Below the pieces are notes generated by a model that saw only the letters and a list, made by a program, of their open reading frames with translations, did no database searches and was not told the DNA's origin. A program made the position numbers and the translations under genes. A stretch of DNA of 64,000 nucleotides. It comes from Temnothorax longispinosus (taxonomy: Eukaryota > Arthropoda > Insecta > Hymenoptera > Formicidae). How positions within the stretch are numbered: position 1 is the first letter of the stretch; each line of letters opens with the position of its first letter. Positions 37,752 through 49,579 of this stretch are shown piece by piece. The stretch covers positions 20,269,692 to 20,333,691 of the forward strand of contig NC_092367.1 in the NCBI RefSeq assembly GCF_030848805.1, read 5' to 3'.

Positions 37752-37860
37752 GGCTGCATTCCGATATTCACTGTCAGCAACTTTCAGTACTGAAAATCTA
37801 TAGTATACGTGACGCAAAATATAAATTTGCAGTACTGACAGTCAATATCGGAATGCAGCC
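37752..37860. mobile_element. 109-bp MITE-like palindrome in tacc intron 1
   Basis: The left end GGCTGCATTCCGATATTCAC matches the reverse complement of the right end (GGCTGCATTCCGATATTGAC), and the pairing extends inward through TGTCAG and CAGTACTG. The unit is very short and non-coding. It is bounded by the tacc untranslated exon and the first coding exon. Confidence 0.7.
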
Positions 37861-38153
37861 AGTCGAAATATTTAAATGTTTTATTCCGACAGGAAATATG
37901 TTTTTTGTATAATATAGATGAAAAAAAAATATATATACACATTTTTATTAGATTTACTTTTCAAGTGTAGATTCTTTTTATGGAAAAAAAAAAATAAATA
38001 AATAAATTACGACGATTTGGCGAATGATAAGGCGACGTCTTATAAATTCTGCTGATAGAATTGAGTCTCGTCCCTCGTTCCTCTTTTGAATCAATACTTG
38101 GCGAAAGATCGCGATCGATAAGAAGTTTGTTTTGCCTTTACTAGTTTACTTAC

Positions 38154-38800
38154 GGAGACGCTTGAGAACGGCGAAGACGAAGCTCGCAGCGCTTTCGCTT
38201 TCTAGACTTGTGTTTTTGAGAACAAAGAAAATTCCCGCAGAGGCGTGTTTGCACTCGTACTTCTGTTATTCGGAGTCGGAGTGTCACTGGCAGTAGTGGC
38301 AGTGCTGGCAGACTGGCACTGACATCAGAATGCAGAATCCGGCAAACACTTCGCCCGGCCGGTTTCGATGTAGATTCCTAGCGCGTTCAACCTCCACCTC
38401 CACAGTCCACTCCACAGTCCACACCACCGTTCACAACCGGTCCGTACCACCGACACCACCGTACCGTACGAGCTGAGCGTCCTGAGCAATCAGCGAGCGA
38501 ATTCGTTGCGCGATTCACGCATCACGCAGCTTCACCTTCACGATCGTCCGACTAACGACAGTAACGGCCCAAGTAAGTGGCCTAACGGCTGCAAGTCGTT
38601 TGAGAAACTTGAATGCGAATGCGGTTATGCCGGTTATGCGGTGGCGAATCAGAATGCGCCGTTGAGTTTAGCCGGGCGACACGGTGCTAGTGGCGCCACT
38701 CGATCCTTCCTGTCGGTAAGACAATACTATCGAACGCGCCGCGATCCGCGAGCCGCGATATTAATCGATCGTCGTTCAATTTAAAATCAAGAGTCAGCGG
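38154..38800. promoter_or_regulatory. tacc untranslated first exon and GC-rich promoter
   Basis: Reading minus, CGTCTCC and a GTAAGT donor mark the 3' end of the tacc untranslated exon at 38154. The surrounding 38150-38800 is GC-rich. On the plus strand it also holds GTAAGTGG (38573) and GTAAGACA (38716) donors that could belong to a divergent non-coding transcript. The 92-codon plus-strand frame at 38506-38784 has no recognisable domain. Confidence 0.55.
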
Positions 38801-40038
38801 ATTCTTCCCGCCCCCGCCCGGCATCGATCGATGGCCATCAGTCGTGCTCGACTAAATTCTCTTTCCGATTTGTTATCGTTCGAATCTATTATTTAAAACA
38901 GGAAATATATAGGACCATATAGAGAGACTAGATGACTCGAAGACGGCCATCAGATTGTTTCATTCACTTTGAACGCGCGATCCTTCCCGATTTTTTCGCT
39001 TACCTCACAACTTTGTCATTCATTCAGTCCGCCAAGACTGTAGAATGGATATGAATTCATTTTGTTCAAGTATAAAATTATAAATGAATTAGCAGTAGTT
39101 TGAAGAGATAAGAAATAAAACTTTTTTCACAATATATATCGTAAGTTTGCAAAATATTTATTGTCAAACTCACCATACAAATATGTATAAACCGCCACGT
39201 TATTACATGCCAGGCAGTACAAATTCACCACAAAATTTTAATGCTAATTTAAAGATTATTAGTCTTTTTTTTTAATTTTAATTAACCGTCATACTCAATC
39301 CTGTCATTCATCCCTCTCGCCATTCGTTCTCAATTTAAGGATATAAAGATTGTTTTCAATAGAATTTCAATATACATAATAAAAATGCATTCATTCGGCC
39401 AGGTAACGCACTGCCGTAATACAATGTATTACAATATAAAGCGAGTTGTATAAAAGAATACTATTCACAATGCTCTCTTTCAAAATAGATAGAAATAATT
39501 ATTATTTAAGGACACTTGTTGCAGGCACTAGTATTTCTCTTACGTTAATAAAGTTTATAAAGCAGTAAAGACAAATCGAGCCTAATACACGTTGTTAATA
39601 TAAGATGTGAGAAATTTCACTGTATTAGGTATAATCACAAAAAGCAGTCACGTATGGCTGCTACTTCAAATCATAAATGTGCTTTGTGAGGCATTTGTAA
39701 ATCATGCAAAGTCACAAAGCACTTTATCAAGTGTCTGTAATTAAATAAGTGATGTTGAATTAATTGTGACTTATTACTTGAAAAATGCTTGATATCTTGT
39801 ACTGAGTCTTATTGTTATTACAAAAGTACAATCGTTCGGTACGAAGGATGCGATTAGGAAGCTTCGTATTATTTACAATAACGTGTCACAACGTTTAATG
39901 TTATCAGCATTTCTGCACGCGCCTTTTCCAAAATATTTCATCTTTCTATAAGACGTATTGTGCTGTAATTTACGGCTATATAGTAAATATAACAAATTTA
40001 CCATATATCTAGTATACGAAGCGATTGCAAATATTTAG
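38801..40038. other. CycE 3' flank
   Basis: AT-rich. The right part should be the Cyclin E 3' UTR (read minus); a TTTATT, i.e. AATAAA on minus, is at about 39157. No exon seen. Confidence 0.45.
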
Positions 40039-41586
40039 TTATGTATAAGAATGTAACTGTGGTGTAGGGCATGTCGACAATGGAGAATTTTTTTGATTAC
40101 TAGATGGCGGGGTTAAAAGGCCACTCTCGTTTGGGCTCTGCCTACCGGATTCAACATTCGTGTCCGAATCGTTCACATAACCGCTCGGGATTTCTCCGGC
40201 TAATCGTTGCTGTGCCTTTTCCAACATATTCAAATCGACCACGTGAGTCTGTATGCGATGCGATTCGTCCACAACGATATTAGGTACAGTGGCCTTCAGT
40301 CCGGATCCAGAATGTGATTCTACGGGAGTAATGGTGGATCGTAAAAGAGACTGAGATTCCTCTTCGGCGACGGTAGTAGCGAACGCTGTAAGCCACTTGA
40401 CACAAGGCATGAGCTGTTCCCATGACACGCGGGATACCCTTAATGCGCATTCCCTTCCTTGGGTATGATAAATTGCTGCTGCAGCTATGTGGCTGTACGG
40501 AAACTTCAAACAACCTTCATCCAAAGTCGCCAGATCTAATAGTTGAGCTGCTTGAGAATATTGCAATCCACCGTACTGTGGATATATGAAAGTGTTTGGT
40601 CTGGACGAATCGCCCGATTCAATCTGCATGTAAATATTGAGCCATCCTGGGGCGGTTATCGGGGACAGATTCCATCCAAGTCCTTTCAAGATCATTAACT
40701 CCTTTCCTAAAATTTCTTCTTCCGTACAGGCCCCATCGGTGACATATGCAAAGTCTGCGATTTTAGGCGGATATATCTCTTCAACCTGCAAAATTATTTT
40801 ATTTTTTATTTTATTTCTTAATTTTTTATCTGCCTTGCTAAACGTAGATATATTTTCAGATTGCAAAAGCAAAATGCAAAATGCAAAAAAATAAAATTTT
40901 ATTCACTTGTTTCGTTTTGACTATTTGATATATCACTATTGTAACATAATTAAAAATGAAAAAAATTAAAAAAATTTACAAACCTTAGAAGCGATAAAAA
41001 GACAAGTTATTCCTATAAGTTGCAATTGATTTTTAGGTACGTCATGATGAATAGACAAATATCTGTCTATATAATCCATAGCAAGATAATAAGTTTCTCT
41101 ATGTAATTTATACACCTCGCAGACCTCGATTAACCAATCTAATAAAATTGCTCTCATCCGTGGCTGCAACGTTGGATGCCTTTGGAACATTTCTGGATCC
41201 CTCTGAATTATAGTTTTCTGATCCCCAAGACACATGAGGGACCATACTTGAGAGCCATCGGCCCATGGAAGGGACGGCAACGGACTAGGTCTAACGGACG
41301 TGCTGTTGGAGGCTGAAGGCGTTAAGAAACAAGTTGCGGTTCTTAATTCTGACCACGTAGCTGGCTCCTGCTGCTCCTTTAACGGAGATGTCTGATGTTG
41401 GGGAGTGCACGCAGCATCTACCGAGTGTGCGACGTGACAAGATTCCGCATACGAGACGTGCGACAGCGTGGGTACTTTGCTAGGTGGATATATATTTTCT
41501 GAATCTTCAGAAAGTTCTGTTGTACGTCTCTTACGTTTCAGAGACTGTGCCTTGCCTCCTTGCAGGTAAGTTTGTGATTTTTTTTC
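40039..41586 (-). CDS. CycE: G1/S-specific cyclin E (N-terminus unresolved)
   Basis: Cyclin E activates CDK2 to drive S-phase entry. Two coding exons are certain: 41586-40984 and 40785-40039, both phase 0 (201 codons, then 248 plus stop). The first holds a basic RKRRTTELSEDSE segment, then PLPSLPWADGSQVWSLM and the cyclin box with MRAILLDWLIEVCEVYKLHR and QLQLIGITCLFIASK. The second continues VEEIYPPKIADFAYVTDGAC through the second cyclin fold. It ends with SGLLTPPSS, matching the Thr phosphodegron read by SCF-Fbw7. The start codon is not settled. The frame reads upstream through the acceptor to Met codons at 41706 and 41727. A first exon ending at 42026 (GTGAGTGC) has an ATG, but its phase does not fit. 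Confidence 0.95.
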
Positions 41587-42422
41587 CTGCAAACTAAACA
41601 CAGAAGAAAGATTTATTTCTTTTTGCACCTGAGTCCTTTGATATCGTTTATCTCTAACACGTTGTATGATATAAAGCGGGACAAAGTAAATATCTTGTAA
41701 AGGCATACGTTCCACGTAGTATATCATAAAAAAATGCGATACGTGTCAAAAAATTTACAGCGTTACAACGTGAATAGCGCTAAACGGCTAGAGGCAACAA
41801 CGTGTTACACAGCTGAAGAAAAGCTGCTAAAACTTCAGAAAAGAAACTGACTAAAAGGAAAAGGTTATAGGCGGAAAATTTAAGCACGAATAGGAAAAAT
41901 GTATTTTTAATGGAGCACGGAATAGGCGCCGACGTGCGTTCATCGTAATCTAAATGAGCCAGAGGCCACGAGACAGAAATATATCTGAATTTTAACGCCA
42001 AATGGAACATCGCGCACTCACCTGGTCTGTGGCATCTTGCCGCGGGCGTGTCGACGTGTACGGAAAATATTTGCGGCCGGAATAAATTTTTCCCAAGTGT
42101 ACACGGCAAGGGAGACTCTGGAATCGAGGACCCGTTGACGTTTCACGATCCGGGCGCGAGGATTTTCCAGGGAAAACGACGAAAAGGCGGAGGAGCGCGC
42201 GAAGCCTACGCGCCGCCGATCGCCATAATGCACGTTCTCCTCCGCTCTCCTGGCCGTCTTTGATTCAACGTGTAGACTCACGATTTTCGTTGGGCGTCAC
42301 GTTCGCTGATCAGAAAATTCATTTATCTCGCCCGCGAGTTATTTTGCAGCGGGTGCGGGTCGCGAATCAACGATATTTCGAGAAAAATAGAGGACGTGGA
42401 TCTGGAAGCGCGGGAGACTAGC

Positions 42423-42430
42423 GCGCGAAA
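42423..42430 (-). promoter_or_regulatory. E2F-like site upstream of CycE
   Basis: On the minus strand this reads TTTCGCGC, an exact match to the E2F consensus TTTSSCGC. Cyclin E is an established E2F target. Confidence 0.4.
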
Positions 42431-43073
42431 CGACGAACGACGACCAACCCCTGTAAGCTCTGTAACGCCCTCTATATGCGGCACATAACCTCAAAGAAGG
42501 GGCAAATTTTGGAGATTTCCGTGGTACATTTCAGGCACGACGCCGTTACGATACCTCGGCTCCTGGATACCTTCCTTTCCGCACGTCACTCGTGATTTTT
42601 CTGCGTGCCGAAAGGCGACTCCGAGACGAGCGTCCTTCCGCGAGGCACCACGGTCGGCCAGCTCGTTCGGGCGGATATCCAGCGAAAATGCAGGGATTGG
42701 CGTCGACCGGGCAGACAGACGCATCAAGTCCGGAGGCTCCGAGAGGCTCGCGCGCGATAAACGCAAGACGGAAGGCCCGGTCGAGGCCGTGGAGCTACGC
42801 GAGTCGCGTCGCATATATCTCCCACTCGCGTGTCTTTCGCGTTGCCGCTCTCGTCACTCGTCACTCGTCACGCGTGTCACATCGGCTGGATCGGCAGTTC
42901 GGCGTCTGGACGGAAAACGCGCGAGCAGCCGAGCACCTTAGCGCGCGCGGGTTGACGCGGCTGGAAGACGGCCGCGACGGGACACGTTCGGATGGCGGGC
43001 GCGTCTCTGCTGCGAGCTGCGAAACGAACTGGCGCGGGCGCGGAGCGCGGAGCGCCTACAACTACAAAACGCG

Positions 43074-43084
43074 TTTCGCGGGAA
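43074..43084. promoter_or_regulatory. E2F-like site (TTTCGCGGGAA)
   Basis: This near-palindromic match to the E2F consensus is readable on both strands and lies in the GC-rich block upstream of CycE. A further match, GCGGGAAA, is at 43288-43295. Confidence 0.4.
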
Positions 43085-43580
43085 CGCCGGAGCCGGAGCG
43101 ACGAGCGTCACGCCGCGCTGCTGTCCTCGTCGCCGATTGGCCGAGGCGCGCGGCACAGCTGGCGCTCAGCTGATCCGTCCTACGCATATGTACAAACACG
43201 CACTCGTGCACACGGTTGCACCACTTGCACCATTTGCACCACTCGCACCACTTGCGTGCGCGCGCGGCCGTCGACCGCGGCGACCGCGCGGGAAATGTGC
43301 GCGCGTAAATCGCCACTCGCGGCTCGCGCCTCGCCTCGTTCGCGGGCTTTTCCTACTTCCGCGGCGGGCAGCCGTTCCGTTCCGTTCCCTTTTCGGTTTC
43401 GGGAACCTCTTGCCTCTTGCCTCTTACCTCTTGCCACGTATCCACATCCGCGCCATTACCTGTCTTCCTGCTTACGCGCCGAACGTACTCACGACCCGGA
43501 CGCCTCGCTCTGCCCCTTTTCCGCACAACGTGCTCAACTTGTCAACGTATGACGCGCGTTCGATTATCTGTCACGCACAA

Positions 43581-43581
43581 T

Positions 43582-43650
<69 letters not shown>
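43581..43650. repeat. (TA)n microsatellite
   Basis: About 70 bp of near-perfect TA, at the left edge of the spacer between the CycE and lowfat islands. Confidence 0.95.
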
Positions 43651-43651
<1 letters not shown>

Positions 43652-44374
43652 CAGTGGTGACATTCCTTTTGCGACATTGCGACTAATAACGATGTAGAAA
43701 GTTTCAGATTTCTTAATAGATGCACGCGAGGCTAAATAATAAGATATTCCATCCAAATTTTAAAAACAGCGTTAAAAGTATGTCAAGAATCACGTGTAAC
43801 TTTTGATTTGATTTTATTTTTTGTTGTTATTTTGTCAAATAAGAAGTTGCATGCATGACGTGAAAGAAATAAGTAGACGTGTTTGTAAGTATGGGTACGT
43901 GAATATGTTGAAAAAAAAGTTATCAAAACTTACGCAACGCCGTCAAGATACGTTAGCAAATTTATTATTAATATCTTGGAATAGTTTGAATGTGCCGCGC
44001 TATGGTGGCTGCTGTTTTATCTACAGGTACATTAGATTTTCAGAAAGCGCGCACGACACGACGCCCTTGCCATCGGACTTTCTTGCGAGAAGTCTTGTCG
44101 TCTAGATCGCAAGTTGTTCAAGTTGCTCCGATAATGTCGCCAATGCAATATCGCACAGGGGACTGGGACACGGAACACACGCGCAAATTCTAGATTAATG
44201 TGCGTGGAGGAATCGATAAATCGATACATAGGGAAAGGAGCGGAAAATGAATAGACGTTAGGTGATTTTTCAGATTTTTCACACGTTTGCTTCCTCGTAT
44301 ATTTTGAATGGTACCAGGGCCCGAGTTTCTTCTTTTTCTTTTATTATAAGCACGAAGCGATAATATACATATAC

Positions 44375-44379
<5 letters not shown>

Positions 44380-44441
<62 letters not shown>
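44380..44441. repeat. (TA)n microsatellite
   Basis: About 60 bp of perfect AT dinucleotide in the same spacer. Confidence 0.95.
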
Positions 44442-44443
<2 letters not shown>

Positions 44444-45879
44444 CGCGAGCATTGCTTCTGTAGAATAACTTTACGTACGATACGTCATTCAGCGTAAACG
44501 GGGTTCTGTAGTAACGCTCGCGTAAACGTAGTAATAATTAATAATTGAATTTGCACGTTGCGAGATTCACGTGGTGCACTCGTTAGAAATGCTAGACAGC
44601 TAAAAGTGGATAATCAGGATTCTTCGCCTAAGTAGCGCGTTAACGTTTTAACGTTACTCAATGCAAATACGATTAATGATTAGATTGACTAGTCAATTTA
44701 CTAACTCATTTTATTAACAAACGTTATTTTATTGTTATATATTTCCTCGGAAGATGAATCGTTACTATCGTCAGACGCGCGAGTCACGGTCACGGGCGTC
44801 ATCCGCGTCATGCTAGGCCGACTGGGCCGAATGGGCATGGTGTGATGGTGCGGCACTGGCCGCACTGGTGACTGGATCCGTTAGCAAAGAAAATAAATAA
44901 GAGAAAACGTTCGGTTGGCATTGGCAAGCCTCGGCGACTCGGCGACCATCGGTGACCATCGGCGACAAAGCGGAAAGCGAACAGCGGACCCCGGTGCTGG
45001 CGGCCGTGGCCCGTGGACGGGTGGGACGAGCGGTGGCGCGGGGCGCCCATGCAAGTCGCCCGGCCCTGGTTTTCTGGAAATCGTCAGCGGTCCGGGGCCA
45101 TTAAACGCGTTATATGTGTCTTGCACGTTGATCCCGCGGCGCTCGGTGCGGTGCCCCGATCGGAGAGTACGTTACGCGAATTCCTGGGCATCCGGGTTTC
45201 CGTGCGGCCAGACTTCCTGGGTCCTGGGTTCCTTCTCACGCCCGTCGCCCGATGCCACCTTGGTCTCTTCGCTCCCGTTGTCGCGCAGCATCCGACACTC
45301 GTCGAGTCTGTCGAATCGAACGTCGACGGTCGACGGTCACCAGGAAGACGGTGTGCGCGCACGCAGCCGTGTCTCGTTGATTCTTCGGTGAGTAAACGAG
45401 ACGCATCGCGTCGGCGTCGCCTGACCCTGATCGGACGTCATCAGCCCGATCAGCCGTCATCCGCCGTGATCGACGGCGCGAACGCTGACCTGATCCCGAT
45501 CGCGAGTGTCAACGTCACTGTGACAGCGAGTCGTATACCTAGTACTTGTCACGAAACCTCCGTATTACCCGAAAAGAAAAAAATCTTGTCGTTTTTCTTA
45601 ATCGCGCGACGTTAGATGCAGTTTGATTAGCGTGTACTTTCCATTTATTATAAATTTTGAGATGATTTTTATACGTTTTATACATTCTTGATACGTATAC
45701 AACATGTTTTACAATGTTCTTTGAAACGTTAAAGAGACTGGGTGTAATGATATACATGTATTATAGAAAGACGTATGAAAGTTATGTTTTACTATTTAGT
45801 TTCGGAAGTTAGAAATAACGCTAAAGTGACGCTATATTGCTATATTTTTGCAGAGTAAATAAATGCAAGTTTCTGAGTA

Positions 45880-46938
45880 ATGCAGGGCATGATGCCAGTT
45901 AAGACAAAATCACGTGTTCCCGAAAATATGGGGGTCACAGGTGGACTGGTGGATGCCCGTGCTAAGCAAGTTTTAAGAGAGGCTGTAGATGCAGTGGTTA
46001 ATAGTTTTGCAAAACATAGTCAAGGTTATGGCAGAGGTATATATAACAAAATCTTTCTCAGCTTAGACTACTTATAATTTTCTACATATATTTTTATATA
46101 CGCAGTAAATGTCGTGGAAGCGTTGCAAGAATTTTGGCAGATGAAACAAGCTAGAGGAACAGAATTGAGAAATGGCGCGTTAGTTATTTATGAATCCGTT
46201 CCTGGTGCCAATCCACCTTACGTTTGCTACGTAACGCTTCCTGGAGGATCTTGTTTCGGAAGCTTTCAAAACTGTCCCACGAAGGCGGAAGCACGCAGAT
46301 CGGCCGCAAAAATTGCGCTAATGAATTCTGTATTTAACGAACATCCATCACGAAAAATTACCGATGACTTCATTGAAAAAGCTGTCGCAGAGGCAAGGGC
46401 TAGTTTTGCCAAACCTTCGGCAACGTCAAACGGAGTCGGTAGCCAAGCACAAGTAAATAAAATATGATAAGTTATTTATCACGTTAAATTACAGTAGAGA
46501 TGCTTATACATATGCATATGCATATGCTTTCAGGGAAGCGGTGACGAGAAAGAAGATCCAAACACAGGTATAGGGGCGTTTCGTTTTATGTTGGAATGCA
46601 ATCGTGGAAGAACGATGTTGGAATTCCAAGAGCTAATGACGGTCTTTCAACTGCTTCATTGGAATGGTTCTTTAAAAGCCATGAGAGAAAGGCAGTGCAG
46701 CAGGCAGGAAGTAGTCGCGCATTATAGTCATCGGGCATTAGACGACGATATGCGTAGCCAAATGGCATTAGACTGGGTTGCTAGAGAACACGAGAGCGGT
46801 GGCGGGATCGTGGCAATGGAATTGGCTTTAGCCGAGCGTGAACTTGAAACTGCGCGATTAGCGGGACGAGAACTTAGATTTCCAAAAGAAAAGAAAGATA
46901 TATTAATGCTCGCACACGCGCAAGTCTGCCCACAATGA
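45880..46938 (+). CDS. lft: lowfat / LIX1 family protein
   Basis: In Drosophila, Lowfat binds the cytoplasmic tails of the cadherins Fat and Dachsous and sets their protein levels; LIX1 is the vertebrate homologue. Three coding exons (45880-46036, 46106-46452, 46534-46938) join in phase to 302 residues, close to family size. An untranslated first exon ends at 45387, and the second exon opens at 45854 with 26 nt of leader. Visible blocks are VVEALQEFWQMKQARGTELR, YVCYVTLPGGSCFGSFQNCP, TKAEARRSAAKIALMNS (a dsRBD-like fold), FRFMLECNRGRTMLEFQELM and RQEVVAHYSHRALDDDMR. The C-terminal helix is ELETARLAGRELRFPKEKKD. It is convergent with ClpP. Confidence 0.95.
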
Positions 46939-47984
46939 ATTTTAATGTGAATCTTGCTGAGATAAATAACGCACAAGACTGGTCTTTCGCGAGGGATAAG
47001 TTTTTGGGGGAAAAAAAAAGAAACATAGTTTTTTGAGATAGTCTTATAAAGGCCGTTTTACTTAATTCTTTCCAAGGCCTAACTTTGTGACACGAAAACT
47101 ATTCCGTCCTTTTTATAAAGCGTTTCTTTATAGAGCTTTTTTTTATAAAGCATTCCTGGTGATAATAGATCTTAAATGGGATATCTCGATACATAGAAGT
47201 ATACTAAGTATATATAAATGTTATCACTAAGAATTATAAAGATATACTATGCATAATATAGAACACTCGCATTTTTACATTTCGCACAAATTTACTTGTA
47301 TATGTATATATTTCGGGACGCACAAGGCTTTGTCTTCCATTATCTATATTTTGAAGTAAGACTTTTGCTTAATTATCAGAGTACACGTCGGTAAGAGATT
47401 AGCTGACGTATATTCAGAGTCGAAAAAAAAAAATTAAAAGTGCATGCGCGCGTGTGATATTCACAATAATAATAATAACTATATAAACAGCATTTTTAAG
47501 ATAAAACTTTTAAGATAACGATTATACAAACAGGGTAGGTATATGTAAAAACAATACAATTTATTTTTACGACTTATGAAAATGCTGAGACTGTACATTT
47601 TTAATAACTTGCATTAGAAGTTATAAACAGAAGCAAAAACGTAATACACGGCAATAAGTTTTTTAGGTGAAAAGGTTTTTTCATATTACAAGTTACACAC
47701 TTGCTTTTATCGATATATTACGCTTGTCTGAAGATAAACTCTGAAGAAACAGACGATTATCATTCTAATACTCATTCATAATGCTGTTATAAATCAGTAT
47801 GTTTTATATATGCCACGTTGAAAGTGAACATGTCACTTTCAGTTGAATAGGATGTAGTTTATACGTGTTTTATAAATAGTTTATTATTATTATTATTAAA
47901 TAATGATACATCTTTTTATTGCGTTTGTTTCAACATGACAATAAAATGGAACCTATATACCCATCCTATCCAGCAGTAGCAGTA
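46939..47984. other. lowfat 3' UTR / convergent spacer
   Basis: AT-rich, between the lft stop and the ClpP stop. It presumably carries the lft 3' UTR on the left and the short ClpP 3' UTR on the right. A TTA run lies at about 47882-47900. No ORF of interest. Confidence 0.5.
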
Positions 47985-48968
47985 TTAAGGTTTCGTTGTT
48001 ACATTGTCTGCTTTCTCTGTTGCTGTTTCTGCAGTTTCTTCTTGCATAGGATGGGCCAATACTTTATCTATAATTCCAAACTCTTTGGCTTGCGTTGGGC
48101 TCATAAAATTATCTCTCTCCATACTCCTTGCTGCAATATGATTTTTATGAAATAACAAAACATTTTACATATGGTAAAGCCTAGAAAAGACATCTCGGCA
48201 GGCATACCTATTTCTTCTAACGTCTGCCCGGTATGTTTGACATACAACTCGTTGATTTGTTGTTTCAATTTAAGGATTTCCGTGGCTTGTATCTGAATAT
48301 CTGTAGCTTGTCCTTGTACTCCTCCTGATGGTTGATGTATCATGATTCTAGCATTTGGTAAAGAATGACGCATTCCTTTGGTTCCAGCTGCTAAAAGTAG
48401 ACTTGCCATAGAGCACGCTTGCCCTACGCACCAGGTAGAGATAGGGGGAAGAACATATTGCATGGTATCGTATATCCCGAGCCCTGCCGTTACACTTCCA
48501 CCAGGTGAATTAATATATAAATGAATCGGATTTTTACTGCTTTCGGATTGAAGAAAAAGAAGTTGAGCAATTACAGCAGAAGCTACAACATCTGTGACCT
48601 GTTGAATGAAAAGATGATTAAATTTTTCTCAGAATTGTAAATTAAATGTGTAAATATAGTAAGATATATATAATTTCATCGTACTGGACCCATGAGACAA
48701 ATAATCCTCTCTTTCAGAAGGCGCGAATAAATGTCATATGCACGCTCACCACGTCCACTTTGTTCCACTACAATAGGAACAAAATTCAAGTATCTGCTGC
48801 TCACTTTGTGCCCATAAGCCTATTACAGAGAGAGAAAGAAGGATTATTTAATTTGTTAATTTTCACGAGATTATTTCAGCAGATTCATTTTCGTTGGAAA
48901 TAACCATGTACGAACAAAATACTCACGGTGATTTGTAGCAAACCACTTATTCTTTGCAACATCTTCAT
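47985..48968 (-). CDS. ClpP: ClpP, mitochondrial ATP-dependent Clp protease
   Basis: This is the serine peptidase of the mitochondrial matrix, forming a tetradecamer fed by ClpX for protein quality control. Four coding exons (48968-48927, 48819-48685, 48598-48208, 48130-47985) join in phase to 237 residues. The presequence starts MKMLQRISGLLQIT. The mature part starts near FVPIVVEQSGRGERAYDIYS. Core motifs are LYINSPGGSVTAGLGIYDTM, the catalytic Ser in GQACSMASLLLAAGT, the catalytic His in RIMIHQPSGG and the Asp in SMERDNFMSP. It ends with a short tail (EETAETATEKADNVTTKP). An in-frame Met at 49079 would add 37 residues, but the 48968 start gives the more typical presequence. It is head to head with TERT. 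Confidence 0.96.
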
Positions 48969-49579
48969 AGACTGACAACGCAATAATCGTTTAGAAAAAA
49001 ATGTTTTCTGATAAGAGAATTCACGTAACAGGATATGATGGCAATCAAAATTAAGAGTATTCTCTGAGAGAGAAGACAAACAACTTATTGCGCTATAAAA
49101 AATATAAAAAGCTCGGTGTCAAACGTAACCTATATCTCAAACATTTACTAATAAAGTATTAAATAAATTCCGAAAGATATCCCCTCGTCAGGAAACTGTA
49201 CACGAATGTAAAAGAAAAGAACTCTTTCATGCTCATTAATTTGCTTCTTCCTGTTACTATTATTTATTTCGTACAGATGCAAGTTGAGGTTATATTTCAC
49301 ACATTTCTGAACACGCTCCTTTTCTATAAAATTTTCAAATAAGCAAATCACAACCCGAGCCGAGATTTGTCCAAGCTTTATGAATTCCCCAGATTAAAAT
49401 TCAGTTTTTTTTGTTATGAGGGTCGACAATAGGAGGACAACTAACAAGAGAAACCGACTAGAATACTGGCCATGATGTTTTATTTTGCATCGCGTCATCC
49501 TATCCTCAGTGATACGGATATTTCGTGGTTCAACCGTGTCTTTCTTACGCTTTATTGTCTATTGTGTTTATTTATGCAG
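48969..49579. promoter_or_regulatory. ClpP/TERT divergent promoter interval
   Basis: About 0.6 kb separates the ClpP start (minus) from the first clear TERT coding exon (plus). No TATA box is evident. A plus-strand ATG at 49470 (MMFYFASRHPIL...) could begin TERT through a weak GTGTCT donor near 49536 that has the right phase, but the intron would be only about 44 bp. The TERT start is therefore left open. Confidence 0.45.

Larger units (their letters stand above)
41587..45387. promoter_or_regulatory. GC-rich CycE upstream and lowfat promoter region
   Basis: 42000-43560 and 44760-45500 are GC-rich islands belonging to the 5' ends of CycE (minus) and lowfat (plus). Many overlapping open frames of 70-200 codons occur on both strands here, which is expected of GC-rich non-coding DNA. 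A minus-strand GTGAGTGC donor lies just below 42027. The lowfat untranslated exon ends at 45387 with GTGAGTAAA. Two long TA microsatellites separate the islands. Confidence 0.6.

Noticed and set aside
42491..45615. Many long open frames on both strands (up to 200 codons)
   Set aside because: Mutually overlapping, Arg/Ala/Ser-rich frames in GC-rich promoter DNA of CycE and lowfat; no domains.
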